Source of the DNA: Cognatilysobacter tabacisoli
Lineage (GTDB): Bacteria > Pseudomonadota > Gammaproteobacteria > Xanthomonadales > Xanthomonadaceae
DNA: 64,000 nucleotides
Assembly: GCF_003586305.1 (NCBI RefSeq)
Contig: NZ_QXJI01000001.1
Coordinates: 558,001-622,000, forward strand
Direction: 5' to 3'
Shown here piece after piece: positions 28,684 through 37,839 of this stretch. The position numbers and the translations under genes are program-made. The notes below the pieces were generated by a model that was given only the letters and a program-made list of their open reading frames with translations, was not told where the DNA came from and did not search any database. Positions within the stretch are counted from its first letter, which is position 1. Every line of letters begins with the position of its first letter.

Positions 28684-29769
28684 ATGACCGCCTACGGATT
28701 CGACGGGCCGCTCGCGATGACGCCCGAAAGCCTGGCCAACGAGGCGATGACCACGCAGGGCAAGCTGCGCGCCGCGCTGGACACGCTGCACCGCGTCGAG
28801 GACGTGCACTACGGAGCCACCGCGCGCGAGGAAGTCTGGCGGGACGGCAAGGTCGTGCTGTACCGCTTCCGCGGCGCGCGCGCGCCGACCGCCAAGGTGC
28901 CGCTGCTGATCAGCTACGCGCTGGTCAACCGCCCGTACATGGTTGACCTGCAGGCCGACAAGTCGATCGTCAAGGGCCTGCTCGAGCGCGGCGAGGACGT
29001 CTACGTCATCGACTGGGGCTACCCCGACCGCTCCGACCGTTACCTGGAACTCGAGGACTACATCCAGCGCTTCATCGGCGGCGCGGTCGACCACCTGCGG
29101 CGCGAGTACCGCATGGACGCCGTCAACCTGCTCGGCATCTGCCAGGGCGGTGCGTTCGCGCTGTGCTTCGCGGCGCTGAACCCGCGCAAGGTGCGCAACC
29201 TGATCACGATGGTCACGCCGGTGGATTTCCACACCGACGACAACATGCTGGCCAACTGGACCCGCGGACTCGACATCGACCTGTTCGTCGACACGCTCGG
29301 CAACGTGCCGGCCGACCTGATGAACATGTGCTACCTGACGCTGAAGCCGTGGCGGCTGTTCGTGCAGAAGTACGTCGGACTGGTCGACATCCTCGACGAC
29401 AAGCAGGCCGTCGAGGACTTCCTGCGGATGGAGAAGTGGATCTTCGACTCGCCCGACCAGGCCGGCGAGGCGTTCCGCCAGTTCATCAAGCAGTTCTACC
29501 AGGCCAACGGCTTCGTCAACGGCGGCATCGACATCGGCGGCCGCCCGGTCGACCTGCTGCACGTCGACATGCCGGTGCTGAACATCTACGCCGAACAGGA
29601 CCACCTGGTGCCGCCGTCGGCGTCGAAGCCGCTCGGCGGTCTGGTCGGCACCGACGACTACAGCGAGCTGTCGTTCCGCGGCGGCCACATCGGCATCTAC
29701 GTGTCGAGCCGCGCCCAGCGCGAGGTGCCGCAGGCGATCCACGACTGGCTGGCGCAGCGGTCGCGGTGA
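28684..29769 (+). CDS. phaC: Class III poly(3-hydroxyalkanoate) synthase subunit PhaC
   Basis: 361 aa, the normal class III length. It has the alpha/beta-hydrolase fold with the lipase-like box GICQGG carrying the catalytic Cys (Cys 153), the Asp in EQDHLVPP (Asp 306) and the His in GGHIG (His 335). It polymerises short-chain 3-hydroxyacyl-CoA into PHA on cytoplasmic granules, as a complex with PhaE. It is translated from an ATG one base after the phaE stop, so the two are co-expressed. Confidence 0.96.
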   Translation: MTAYGFDGPLAMTPESLANEAMTTQGKLRAALDTLHRVEDVHYGATAREEVWRDGKVVLYRFRGARAPTAKVPLLISYALVNRPYMVDLQADKSIVKGLLERGEDVYVIDWGYPDRSDRYLELEDYIQRFIGGAVDHLRREYRMDAVNLLGICQGGAFALCFAALNPRKVRNLITMVTPVDFHTDDNMLANWTRGLDIDLFVDTLGNVPADLMNMCYLTLKPWRLFVQKYVGLVDILDDKQAVEDFLRMEKWIFDSPDQAGEAFRQFIKQFYQANGFVNGGIDIGGRPVDLLHVDMPVLNIYAEQDHLVPPSASKPLGGLVGTDDYSELSFRGGHIGIYVSSRAQREVPQAIHDWLAQRSR

Positions 29770-29776
29770 TCTCGCG

Positions 29777-30196
29777 GTGCATCGCGCCCGCGACGGTCAT
29801 GGCGACGCACGACCGCTGACGTTGCGGCAGGCGCTGGCGGCGCTGGTGCTCGCGCTGTCCGTCGCTGCGGCGCCGGCTGCGCCGCCCCCGGATGCGCAGC
29901 GCGAGATCGACGGCCTGATCGCCGCGCTGGGCCACTCGGGCTGCCAGTTCCAGCGCAACGGCCGCTGGTACCCGGCGAGCGACGCGCAGGCGCACCTGCG
30001 GCGCAAGTACGACTGGCTGCGCAAGCGCGACCTGGTCGACAGCGCCGAGCAGTTCATCGTCCGCGCCGGCACCGGGAGCAGCATCAGCGGCCAGGCCTAC
30101 CAGGTGCGCTGCGCGGGGCGCGCGGCGGAGCCCTCGGCGGCGTGGCTGCGGGCGCGGCTGGCCGCGCTGCGCGCGGCGCCTGCCGACGATCGCTGA
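29777..30196 (+). CDS. DUF5329-family secreted protein
   Basis: 139 aa from a GTG at 29777; a TTG at 29822 would give a shorter protein starting right at the signal peptide (LRQALAALVLALSVAAAPAA). The mature part matches the DUF5329 pattern: EIDGLIAALGHSGCQFQRNGRWY, HLRRKYDWLRKR, AEQFI, and a final YQVRC. The two cysteines could form a disulfide in the periplasm. Function is unknown. It lies 7 bases after phaC and may be read from the same transcript. Confidence 0.8.
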   Translation: MHRARDGHGDARPLTLRQALAALVLALSVAAAPAAPPPDAQREIDGLIAALGHSGCQFQRNGRWYPASDAQAHLRRKYDWLRKRDLVDSAEQFIVRAGTGSSISGQAYQVRCAGRAAEPSAAWLRARLAALRAAPADDR

Positions 30197-30311
30197 CGCC
30201 GGCTAGACTCGGCAGGGTCGACGATGGCGCCGCACGCACGACGCGTGCCGGGACCGTCGCGACAGCGTCCACGGCCCGATTCGCCAGTCCCGACCCGCAA
30301 GGAACGAGCCC

Positions 30312-30512
30312 ATGACCGACCCGCGTCCCTTCACCCGCTCGCGCCACGACCGCATGGTCGCCGGCGTGCTCGGCGGCATCGCCCGCCGCTTCGGCTGGAA
30401 CTCCACGCTGCTGCGCGCGCTGTTCGTGATCGTGTCGATCGCGTCCGTCGCGTTCCCCGGGATCATCGTGTACCTGATCCTGTGGCTGCTGATGCCCGAA
30501 GAGGGCAGCTGA
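30312..30512 (+). CDS. PspC-domain small membrane protein
   Basis: 66 aa, preceded by AAGGAACG. The whole protein is one PspC domain: SRHDRMVAGVLGGIARRFG followed by a hydrophobic helix and the end LILWLLMPEE. PspC-type proteins sit in the inner membrane and take part in envelope-stress responses, sometimes with PspA. No pspA or pspF is nearby, so the role here is not fixed. The next gene starts 5 bases after its stop. Confidence 0.85.
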   Translation: MTDPRPFTRSRHDRMVAGVLGGIARRFGWNSTLLRALFVIVSIASVAFPGIIVYLILWLLMPEEGS

Positions 30513-30517
30513 CGCCG

Positions 30518-30964
30518 ATGCAGCCCGGGCCGCTCGCACGCGGCGTGCTGCACGTCCTCGGCGCGGCGTGGACGCTGCCCAACACGGTCGCCGGGCTGCT
30601 GGTCGGCGCGGCCGGCCTGCCGTTCGGCGCGCACGTGCACTGGCGCGCGCGCGAGCGCTCGCTGGTGTTCCACCGCTGGCCGTGGGGGCCGGGCGGGGCG
30701 CTGACGCTGGGCAACGTCATCGTCCACACCGGCGACACGCTCGACTCGCCGTGCGTGACCTACGCGCACCGCGCCGGCCACGGCGACGAGCCGGCGATCC
30801 AGCTGGCCGACCACGAGCGCGCGCACGTCTACCAGTACATGGTGCTCGGGCCGCTCTTCCTGCCGGTGTACCTGCTGTGCGGCGGCGTGAGCGTGCGCAA
30901 CCCGTTCGAGCGCGCGGCTGACCGCTACGCCCAGACCGGCCGCGGCTGGTGGCCCGGGCGCTGA
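30518..30964 (+). CDS. Small protein with HExxH motif, putative membrane-associated peptidase-like
   Basis: 148 aa from the ATG at 30518. One hydrophobic segment near residues 20-40, then a domain with DHERAHVYQY, which fits the zinc-metallopeptidase pattern HExxH. A second hydrophobic stretch (LGPLFLPVYLL) follows, then NPFERAADRYA, whose Glu could be a third zinc ligand as in DUF4157-like gluzincins. I do not recognise a named family. It is coupled to the PspC gene (5-base gap), which suggests an envelope role. Confidence 0.7.
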   Translation: MQPGPLARGVLHVLGAAWTLPNTVAGLLVGAAGLPFGAHVHWRARERSLVFHRWPWGPGGALTLGNVIVHTGDTLDSPCVTYAHRAGHGDEPAIQLADHERAHVYQYMVLGPLFLPVYLLCGGVSVRNPFERAADRYAQTGRGWWPGR

Positions 30965-31102
30965 ACACGCAGGCCAGCGCCTGAATGCGCGCGTCGCACG
31001 AGCGCTTCACGAAAGTTTGATGCGCGGCTAACGCGCACGCTGCGATCCTGCACCCGTCGGAGAACAACCAGAGACGAAAGTCACTGGAATCGCTCTGGCT
31101 CT

Positions 31103-31150
31103 GGAAGGCCCGGCCGCCCGAGGATCAACCCTCGAAGACCTGGGCCTTCC
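31103..31150. repeat. Nested inverted repeat in intergenic region
   Basis: Outer arms GGAAGGCCC (31103-31111) and GGGCCTTCC (31142-31150) enclose inner arms CGAGG (31119-31123) and CCTCG (31130-31134). Both are perfect. This two-step stem could be a small RNA, a processing site or a mobile palindromic element. It is 43 bases from the end of the NRDE-family gene. Nothing else was recognised in the gap 30965-31192. Confidence 0.6.
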
Positions 31151-31192
31151 TCATTTGGGGAATCCGGAACCGGCCGCACTGCGCCGCACGCC

Positions 31193-31984
31193 TCAGCGCC
31201 CCGATGGCAGCCGCGCGAAAGTTTCGCCTTCGAACACGCCGTTCGGCCCGTAGCGACGCTCGGCGAACGTAATCGCGCCGCCCTCGACCAGCACGACCGA
31301 ACTGCAGCGCGTGCCGTAGCGCTTGCCGAGCACGAACGGCGGCGACAGCCAGCGCTCGAGTTCGATCCCGACGCCGGTGTTCGGCAGCGACGCGTCGGGC
31401 GCCGGCGTGGTGTCGGCCAGCGCGGCGAACAGCGGCGCGATCGCGTCGGCATCGGCCACCGGTTCGCGCGACTCGGAATCCTCGAGCCACGCGCGCAGCG
31501 CCTGCGTCGCGTGGCCGCTCTTCGGCCACGGCGCGTCGAACTCGCCGTTCGACATCGCGTGCACGCCGGGCGCGACCGTGTGCCGCTGGAACGCCGGGTG
31601 GTTGCCGGCGAACTGCAGCGCGTCGCCGTCCCACAGCAGCAGGTTGAAGCGGCCGTACTCGGGCGCGTCCGCGCCGAGCGTGTCGATCGCGTCGCGTGCC
31701 GTTTGCGTCCCGGCCACGAACCCGCGCACCAGCGCACCGCGCGAGCGCGGGCGGCCGTCGTCCGGCGCCCCGGTGCGCACATTGGTCACCGCGGCGATCC
31801 GCCCTTGCGTCGACACCATCAGCCAGCCGCCGCCGGCCTGCAGGTCGCGTCCGCCGTAGACGTGCGGCTGTCCCGGCGCGAAGCCGGCCGGCGCCGTCGG
31901 GCGCGCATGGAACTCGTCGCGGTTGGCAATCAGCGCCAGCCGGTAGCGCGGGTGGGACTGCCAGGCGATCGCGATCAGGCACAT
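31193..31984 (-). CDS. NRDE-family (TANGO2-like) protein
   Basis: 263 aa. It starts with MCLIAIAW, so the second residue is Cys, and the family-naming motif ANRDEFHARPT is present, followed by GGRDLQAGGGWLMVS and NVRTG. TANGO2-like proteins occur in bacteria and eukaryotes; a haem- or lipid-related role has been proposed in eukaryotes, but the bacterial function is not settled. It is a single gene with no evident operon partner. Confidence 0.9.
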   Translation of the reverse strand: MCLIAIAWQSHPRYRLALIANRDEFHARPTAPAGFAPGQPHVYGGRDLQAGGGWLMVSTQGRIAAVTNVRTGAPDDGRPRSRGALVRGFVAGTQTARDAIDTLGADAPEYGRFNLLLWDGDALQFAGNHPAFQRHTVAPGVHAMSNGEFDAPWPKSGHATQALRAWLEDSESREPVADADAIAPLFAALADTTPAPDASLPNTGVGIELERWLSPPFVLGKRYGTRCSSVVLVEGGAITFAERRYGPNGVFEGETFARLPSGR

Positions 31985-32062
31985 GCGGCGATCATCCCAC
32001 GCGCGTCCGCCCGCCCGCGGCGCCGCTGGCGCAACGCTGCGGCGCGGCGAGGGCGAAGTCGC

Positions 32063-32950
32063 TCAGCGCAGGGTGAACAGCGCGTTGATCTCGGCGGCAA
32101 AGGGCCTCGACAGCCGGTTGAACGTCGCCCCGGTCGGGTGCATCTCGTCGAACCAGTCGCGCGCCAGCGGTACTTCCTCGCGCAGGTCGACGTAGCGGAA
32201 CGCGCGACGGAAGCGCGCGTCGCCGGCCAGCGGATCGAGCACGCGCTCGACGAAGCCGTCGATCAGCCGTCGCGCGAACGCGCGCTGGTCGTCGACGTCG
32301 GGCAGGGCGCGCGCCATCTGCGGGCCGATCCACGGCCCGGCGTTGCGCTTCATCAGCGCGGCCACGCCGAGGTTTGCGACGGTCAGGTCGGCCGGCACGC
32401 CGAGCTTCACCGGGTACGCATACGTGTGGGCGACGATCGGCGTGCGCGGGTGCAGCTGGACCATCTTCGACAGCGCGCGCTCGTACGCGGCGAACACCTC
32501 GGCGTAGCGCCCGGTCTGCACCACCGTCTCGAACGCCTGGTCGACGCTCATCGCGCGGCGGTTGGCGAACGTGCGCGCCAGGAACCGGTCGACGAAGTCG
32601 TTGCCGCCGGCGCTGAGCAGCGCGATGTCGAAGTCGAAGCCGCCGTACCACTGCATGATGTCGCGCAGCGCACTGCCGCTGAACATCTGCGTGGCCAGGT
32701 CGCCGCTCTCCTCGGCGCGGAAGAACAGCCCGCCCGCGCCGACGATCGGCACGCCGCGTTCCTCGTTCTGCGGCGACGGGAACACCAGCCAGTCGAGCAG
32801 GTTCATGCTCAACGGCGTCGAGAACCACGAATCGCCTTCGCAGAACACCACCGGCGTGCGCTTGCGCAGCGGCCGGTTGCGGCTCAAGGCCCGGTGGATC
32901 GCGCGGAACTCGCCGCGCCGCGTGGTCTGGACGGATTGGCCGCTGGGCAT
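32063..32950 (-). CDS. SGNH/GDSL-type hydrolase-like protein
   Basis: 295 aa from the ATG at 32950, preceded by GAGGGA. No signal peptide. The SGNH blocks can be read: block I FCEGDSWFS, a Gly in the middle, block III SAGGNDFVDRF, and the C-terminal DEMHPTG giving Asp and His. This predicts an esterase/lipase-like serine hydrolase, here cytoplasmic. The substrate is unknown. It lies near other single minus-strand genes with no evident pathway link. Confidence 0.8.
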   Translation of the reverse strand: MPSGQSVQTTRRGEFRAIHRALSRNRPLRKRTPVVFCEGDSWFSTPLSMNLLDWLVFPSPQNEERGVPIVGAGGLFFRAEESGDLATQMFSGSALRDIMQWYGGFDFDIALLSAGGNDFVDRFLARTFANRRAMSVDQAFETVVQTGRYAEVFAAYERALSKMVQLHPRTPIVAHTYAYPVKLGVPADLTVANLGVAALMKRNAGPWIGPQMARALPDVDDQRAFARRLIDGFVERVLDPLAGDARFRRAFRYVDLREEVPLARDWFDEMHPTGATFNRLSRPFAAEINALFTLR

Positions 32951-33055
32951 GGCAGGTCCCTCTGTCGGCGGGTGCGCCGCGCGCATCCCGGGTCCACTGG
33001 AGCCAACGCGGCGACGCCGGGGCAGCGGTCAGCGCGGCTGCGACCGGTGGCCGCT

Positions 33056-33487
33056 CTACCGCTTGGCGCCGGAGGCCTTGCGCGCTTTGCCCGCGCTGGC
33101 GTTGAGCGCCGCCGCCGCCCGGACCAGCGCCTTGAACGCGTCGGCATCGATCGCGTCGCCCTCGTGCAGGTCGATCGCGCGGCGGGCGTTGCCGTCGAGG
33201 CTGGCGTTGAACAGGCCCCGCGGGTCGTCCAGCGACGCGCCCTTCATGAAGGTCAGCTTGATCTTGTCCTTGTAGGACTCGCCGGTGCACACGATGCCGC
33301 CGTGCGACCACACCGGCGTGCCCATCCACTTCCACTCCTCGATGACGTCCGGCACGGCCGCGTGGATCAGCGCGCGCACACGCGCCAGCGTTTCACCGCG
33401 CCAGCCGCCGAGCTCGGCGATGCGCCGGTCGATCAGCGCCGCGGCCGCCGGGCCCGCGTCCGCGGGCGAGGGGGTTGTCGACTTCAT
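33056..33487 (-). CDS. DUF1801/YdhG-type small protein
   Basis: 143 aa from the ATG at 33487. It has the YdhG/DUF1801 pattern: GETLARVRALIHAAVPDVIEEWKW, then GTPVWSHGGIVC and KLTFMKGASL, ending in a basic tail (GKARKASGAKR). These small alpha/beta proteins are widespread and without a settled function. The start is right after the last in-frame upstream low-complexity region, which I exclude because it is not protein-like. Confidence 0.85.
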   Translation of the reverse strand: MKSTTPSPADAGPAAAALIDRRIAELGGWRGETLARVRALIHAAVPDVIEEWKWMGTPVWSHGGIVCTGESYKDKIKLTFMKGASLDDPRGLFNASLDGNARRAIDLHEGDAIDADAFKALVRAAAALNASAGKARKASGAKR

Positions 33488-33645
33488 CCGTGCGTCCTCC
33501 GTGACGGGCCCAGCGCCCGCATCGCAGGATCGTACGGCCGGTCCGCGGCGGCCACGAGGGCCAATCGCCGCGGGCATGGCGCAGGACGCGTGGCGGCCGT
33601 CGGGGCCATTGCCGCCCCGGTCGCCCCCCCCGTTGCGCCGCGGGC

Positions 33646-33996
33646 TCAGCCGCCGCCGAGCAGCGACGCGGTCGCCGCGGCGATGACGATCAGCAGGAGC
33701 GCGGCCGCGCCGCCGAACGCCGCGCCGAACGTGCGGCCCTTGTGCACCGCACTGACCTGCAGCCGCGAGATGTCCTCGCGTGCGATGCGGGTGTCGGCGC
33801 CGACCAGCGCGTCGGGCGTGACCTGGGTGACGACGAACTTCTCGACGCGTCCGTCCTTCGTGACCACTTCGACCGTGTCCCCGGCGGCGACCTTGCCGTC
33901 GAGCGACGACCAGTCGCTGTGTTCGACCGACTGCATCGTGCGGCAGCCGGACAGCAGCATGAACATCGTCAGGACGACGACCGTGATGGCGCGCAT
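33646..33996 (-). CDS. Predicted small lipoprotein with C-terminal membrane helix
   Basis: 116 aa. A lipoprotein signal with lipobox LSGC (Cys 18) starts the protein. The mature part has a small beta-rich stretch (GDTVEVVTKDGRVEKFVVTQVTPDALVG) that looks like an SH3/Sm-like barrel, and a C-terminal Ala/Leu-rich helix ending in Gly residues. No function is known; homologues are usually annotated as hypothetical lipoproteins. It is monocistronic. Confidence 0.75.
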   Translation of the reverse strand: MRAITVVVLTMFMLLSGCRTMQSVEHSDWSSLDGKVAAGDTVEVVTKDGRVEKFVVTQVTPDALVGADTRIAREDISRLQVSAVHKGRTFGAAFGGAAALLLIVIAAATASLLGGG

Positions 33997-35096
33997 GGCA
34001 TTCCCCTGGTGCCGGCCGCAGTGGCCGGTAGTGCCGTGGACTTCGATCGCGCCGCGGCTCCCCAGCCGACGGCGCGCTGCGCGCGATGGCGCGCCTGCGA
34101 CTTATAGCCTTCGGCGATGGGCGTGTCGATGCACGGGCCGGACGGGCGTGATGAATCGCCGGCACGCGCGGCGTGCGCGCTTCGTCGCGGAGGTTCGTCG
34201 TGGCGCGACTGAGGTCGACGGCCGCATCGGGATGCCGTCGTGTCCGACAGCAAACCCGCGGAGCCGCTCGATTGCCCGCCCGGCACCCGTGGGGCGGTGG
34301 CGCGGTGCGATGCGTTCTGGCGAACGCGCGCGTCGGCGTTGGCGAGCAGCGCGCCGCCCGCGCGCAAGCCACCGGCCCAGGTGCGCCGCGCATCCGGACG
34401 CGTTCGGGCGGGGCGTCCGGTGCGATAGGGCGAGCCCAGCGGCACCCGCGTGCGAGCGCGCAGCCGGGTGCGCGCAGGCGCGCCGGCATCCGCGCGCGAG
34501 CGTGTCGCCGGGGTCGCGCGAACGCCGGGAGCGTCCTCGACGCGGCGCCGGCGGGGTGCGACGCGCAGGCGGATGGGGTCGCACGGGCCGCGCGATGGGG
34601 TCCGCCGGCCGCGCCTCTGCTTGCGCGCGAGTACCCGCGGGTGGGCGGGGAGGCATCGCGGCGGGGTCGGGCGAGTGCGCGGGAGGGTCCGGCGAGCGCC
34701 TCGGGCATCGCGCGTGTGCACCGCGGCGGGGTCGGGCGAGCGCAGCGCCGGGGTCGCGCGGGCGCCGCGCAGCTCGCGGCAGGGGCGCGCACGCTCGCGG
34801 CAGGGCACGCAGGCGCTCGCCAAGGGGCGGGCGAAGTGCGTGCGCGGACAAACACAGGCTCGCGAGCGTGGGCGCGGGCGCTCGTGCTCCGGCGACGGCG
34901 GGAAGCCCTCGGGTTCGGCTCGCTTGCTGGTTTCGCCGCACATGCGGGCGCCATCGATCCGCCGCGCCGGCGCGCCGCGACTTCGCGACGGGGCGCGCGG
35001 TGGAGGCGCTGCGGCACGGTGACTTGTTGCAGGCGTTGCCCGGCCTCGGGTGTGGAACGCTGCGGGTTCGACGAGCCCGTCGAACGGAGATCCGCG
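33997..35096. repeat. 1.1-kb GC-rich gap with decayed direct repeats
   Basis: No convincing gene in about 1.1 kb. All long frames are Arg/Ala/Pro-rich and overlap each other. It holds scattered direct repeats: a perfect 19-mer at 34657-34675 and 34722-34740 (CGCGGCGGGGTCGGGCGAG), a 15-mer at 34506-34520 and 34746-34760, and a 13-mer at 34772-34784 and 34793-34805. It looks like repeat expansion followed by decay. Confidence 0.65.
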
Positions 35097-36931
35097 ATGC
35101 CAGGGAACGACCGCCGTAGCGCCCTCGCCGCCGGCAGGCGCGTCGTGATCGCCGTGCTGATGCTCGCCACGTTCTCCGCGGCCGGCCGCCCCGTGGCAAC
35201 CGGCCTGCAGCCGCGCATCGCGCAGGCGCTCGCCGCCGAGGGGATCACCGGCGCGGTGTGGGGGCTCGACGACGGCAGCTCGACGACGTTCGGCGCCGCC
35301 GGGCTGGCCGCAGCGGGCCGGCCGATGACGCCCGATGCGCGCGTGCACGTCGGCTCGATCGCCAAGGCCGTGCTTGCCACCGGCGTGCTGCGGCTGGCGA
35401 CCGAAGGCCGGCTCGACCTCGACGCGCGGGTCGACGCCGTCGTGCCCGGCGTCGCGTTCGACAACCCGTGGCACGCCACGCACCCGGTGCGAGTGCGCCA
35501 CCTGCTCGACCACACCGCCGGCCTCGACGACATGCGCCTGTCGCAGCTTTTCAGCCTGCAGGCGCGCGCGGACCTACCGCTCGCCGAGGCGCTCGCAGTC
35601 GGCCGCCCGCTGCGCGTGCGCAGCCGCCCCGGCAGCCGCTTCTCGTATTCGAACACCGGCTACGCGCTGCTCGGCCAGCTCATCGAGGTGGTGACTGGGC
35701 AGCGCTACGAGCGCTACCTCGAGCACGCACTGCTGGCTCCGCTATGCGCGACAGCACGTTCGCGTACACCACGCAGGTCGGCGCCGCGGCCGACCCGCGG
35801 CTGGCGATGGGCCACTTCGAAGGCGGCAAGGCGCATGCGGCGGTGCCGATCGGCGTGCGCCCGGCCGCGCAGTTCACCACCACGGCCGCCGACATGCTGC
35901 GCTTCGCGCGCTTCGTCGTCGGCGACGGGCGCATCGACGGCGCCACGTTCATCGAGCCCGCGCTGATGCGCGCGCGGGCGCGGCCGGCGGGCACCGAAGC
36001 GGTGCGCGCCGGGCTGCCGGTCGGCTACGCGCTCGGGCTCGGGCTGCGCGACCGCGACGGCGCGGTCGGCGTCTGCCACGGCGGCGACACCGTCGGCTTC
36101 CGCGCGACGGTCTGCGCGTTCCCCGCGCACGGCCGCGCCTTCTTCATCGCGTTCAACGCCGACGTGGAAGGCGCGGACTACGCGCGCATCCGCGCCCTGC
36201 TGGTCGACGCGCTCGGCGTGGCGACGCCGGCCCCTGCGGCAGCCGCCGTGCCCGCGGCCGATCTCGACGCGTGGAATAGCCTCTACGTGCCGGCGCCGAA
36301 CCGGTTCGAATCGTTCGCCTACCTCGACCGCCTGTTCGGCGTGCGCCGGGTCGAATGGCGCGACGGCGCGCTGCAGGTGCGCCCACTGCAGGGCGCGCCC
36401 CTGCGGCTTGAGCCTGCTGGCGGCCGGCGGTTCCGCCAGGCCGGGCGCGTGCTGCCGTCGCACGCGCTGCTCGTGGGCGACGACGGCACGCGCGTGCTGG
36501 TCGACGACAACCAGACGCTCGCGCGCACGGGCCTGTCGCCGCTCGCGGTGCTATGGGCGAGCCTCGCCGCCGGCGTGCTCGGCGTGGCCTACGTGCTGCT
36601 GGTCGGCGCGTGGCGCCTGCTGCGCCGCCGTCCGTGGCGCAGCGACGCGCTGCGCGTGCCGTGGATCGGCGCGGTCGCACTGCTGGCGCCGCTGCCGCTG
36701 TTCCTGCGCCAGCCGTTCCTGCAGTTCGGCGACCTCACCGCCGCGAGCGCGACGCTGGCGGTGGTCACCGCGGCGTTGCCGGCCGCGATGCTGGTCGGGC
36801 TAGCCCGCACGCGGCAGGCACCGGGCGGTCGCCAGCGAACCGCCGACGCCATCGCGCTGCTGGCGGTGCTGCAGTGGTGCGCGGTCCTGGCCGCGTGGGG
36901 GCTGCTCCCGCTGCTGACGTGGGCGCTGTGA
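35097..36931 (+). pseudogene. Beta-lactamase-family (class C/PBP-like) serine hydrolase with membrane tail, frameshifted
   Basis: Start ATG at 35097 with GGAG 7 bases upstream. The first frame codes a signal peptide and the N-terminal half with the SxxK motif (GSIAK) and the YxN motif (YSNTGYALL). At about 35740 the reading shifts: homology continues from MRDSTF (35744) in another frame through the HxG motif (CHGGDTVGF) to a C-terminal part with about three transmembrane helices, ending at 36931. A loss of about 4 bases (the expected Leu-Gly before MRDS) would explain it. Either a real pseudogene or a sequencing error. Members are peptidases, esterases or beta-lactamases; the membrane tail argues against a simple resistance enzyme. 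Confidence 0.8.
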
Positions 36932-36959
36932 AGCCGGCGCGCTGATCGGCGCAGGTCCT

Positions 36960-36978
36960 CCGCCCGCACGGCGGGCGG
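36960..36978 (+). terminator. Hairpin after beta-lactamase-family gene
   Basis: Eight-base perfect arms CCGCCCGC / GCGGGCGG with a 3-base loop, 28 bases past the stop codon; no U-tract. Confidence 0.45.
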
Positions 36979-37035
36979 CGCTGTCGATCCCACGCTGACG
37001 GGCGCGGCAGCCTCGTCGACCACGGGCTGCTCGCC

Positions 37036-37075
37036 GGTAAGGCGAACGCGGGTGCGCTTGGCTTACCCGGGCTAC
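37036..37075. repeat. REP-like palindromic element
   Basis: On the minus strand this reads GTAGCCCGGGTAAGCC and onward to a partner arm ending in CTTACC. The 14-base arms pair with three mismatches that are mostly G-T type. The sequence style is that of dispersed REP-like elements in GC-rich proteobacteria. It lies in the 350-base gap 36932-37281, in which no gene was recognised. Confidence 0.45.
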
Positions 37076-37281
37076 GTCACTGGCGCAGTGGTGCCGTTCT
37101 GGTCGCGCTGGGGCGGCTCCCGGCGCGAAAGCGGGCGATGTGAGGCGAAGAGGCGAGGCGTTCGCCGCGCTGCGGCCTCCACTTGCCACGCTGCCGCGTC
37201 CATCCATCACCGGCACCGGACCGGCGTGCGGGACACCCACTCATGATCGATCCCACGCAATTCCGCGCATGGGAGCACGTC

Positions 37282-37830
37282 ATGAATCACCGCAACATTC
37301 TGCTGTCTGCCCTCGCCACGGTCGTGGCGCTCGCCAGTGTCCTGCCGTGCGGCGCCAGGGCCTCCGACGACGCACCCGCCGCGGTGCTGGAGCACAACAA
37401 GTCGGTCGCCCGCCAGGTGTACGAGGAGGGCCTCAACCAGGGTCGATTCGACGTGCCCTACACCGCCGACTTCGTCGGCCACGGCGGGACGCGGACGTTC
37501 ACCCATGCCGAGGGCATGGCGGAAGCGAAGGGCTGGCGGGCGGCGTTCCCGGACCTGAACATGCAGGTCGACAAGCTGCTCGCCGAGGGCGACCTGGTGG
37601 CGGTGCGCTGGACGGCGCGGGGGACCAACACCGGCAGTGGCAACGGCATCCCCGTCACGGGTCGCGCCGTGGAGATCACCGGCACCACGCTGTTTCGCAT
37701 GGCCGAGGGGCGCATCGCCGAGGAGTGGACCTGCGCCAACTCGCTCGGACTGATGAGGCAGCTGGGTATGCTGCCGACCTCGGCTGCGGCACCCGCGGCC
37801 GGAGGCGCCGCGAACAGCGGATCTCGCTGA
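37282..37830 (+). CDS. Secreted SnoaL-like ester cyclase-family protein
   Basis: 182 aa from the ATG at 37282, with GGGAG 6 bases upstream; an ATG at 37243 is in frame but would bury the signal peptide. Signal peptide LLSALATVVALASVLPCGARA is described by its hydrophobic core at residues 6-20. The mature part has the SnoaL/NTF2-like pattern: YEEGLNQGRFD, YTADFVGHG, AAFPDLNMQVDKLLAEGDLVAVRWTARG, EEWTCANSLG. These folds include polyketide cyclases and many proteins of unknown role. It lies 9 bases before a LytS-type kinase gene and may be co-transcribed. Confidence 0.85.
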   Translation: MNHRNILLSALATVVALASVLPCGARASDDAPAAVLEHNKSVARQVYEEGLNQGRFDVPYTADFVGHGGTRTFTHAEGMAEAKGWRAAFPDLNMQVDKLLAEGDLVAVRWTARGTNTGSGNGIPVTGRAVEITGTTLFRMAEGRIAEEWTCANSLGLMRQLGMLPTSAAAPAAGGAANSGSR

Positions 37831-37839
37831 GGGACCGGA

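Noticed and set aside
34506-34805. CRISPR array
   Set aside because: Repeats are of different length, unevenly spaced and decayed; no cas genes nearby.
31511-35119. A 1202-codon plus-strand frame
   Set aside because: It crosses three well-supported minus-strand genes and the repeat-decayed gap; composition is not protein-like.
34102-35199. 365-codon minus-strand frame in the repeat region
   Set aside because: Arg/Pro/Ala low complexity produced by GC-rich repeats; no ribosome-binding site or domain.
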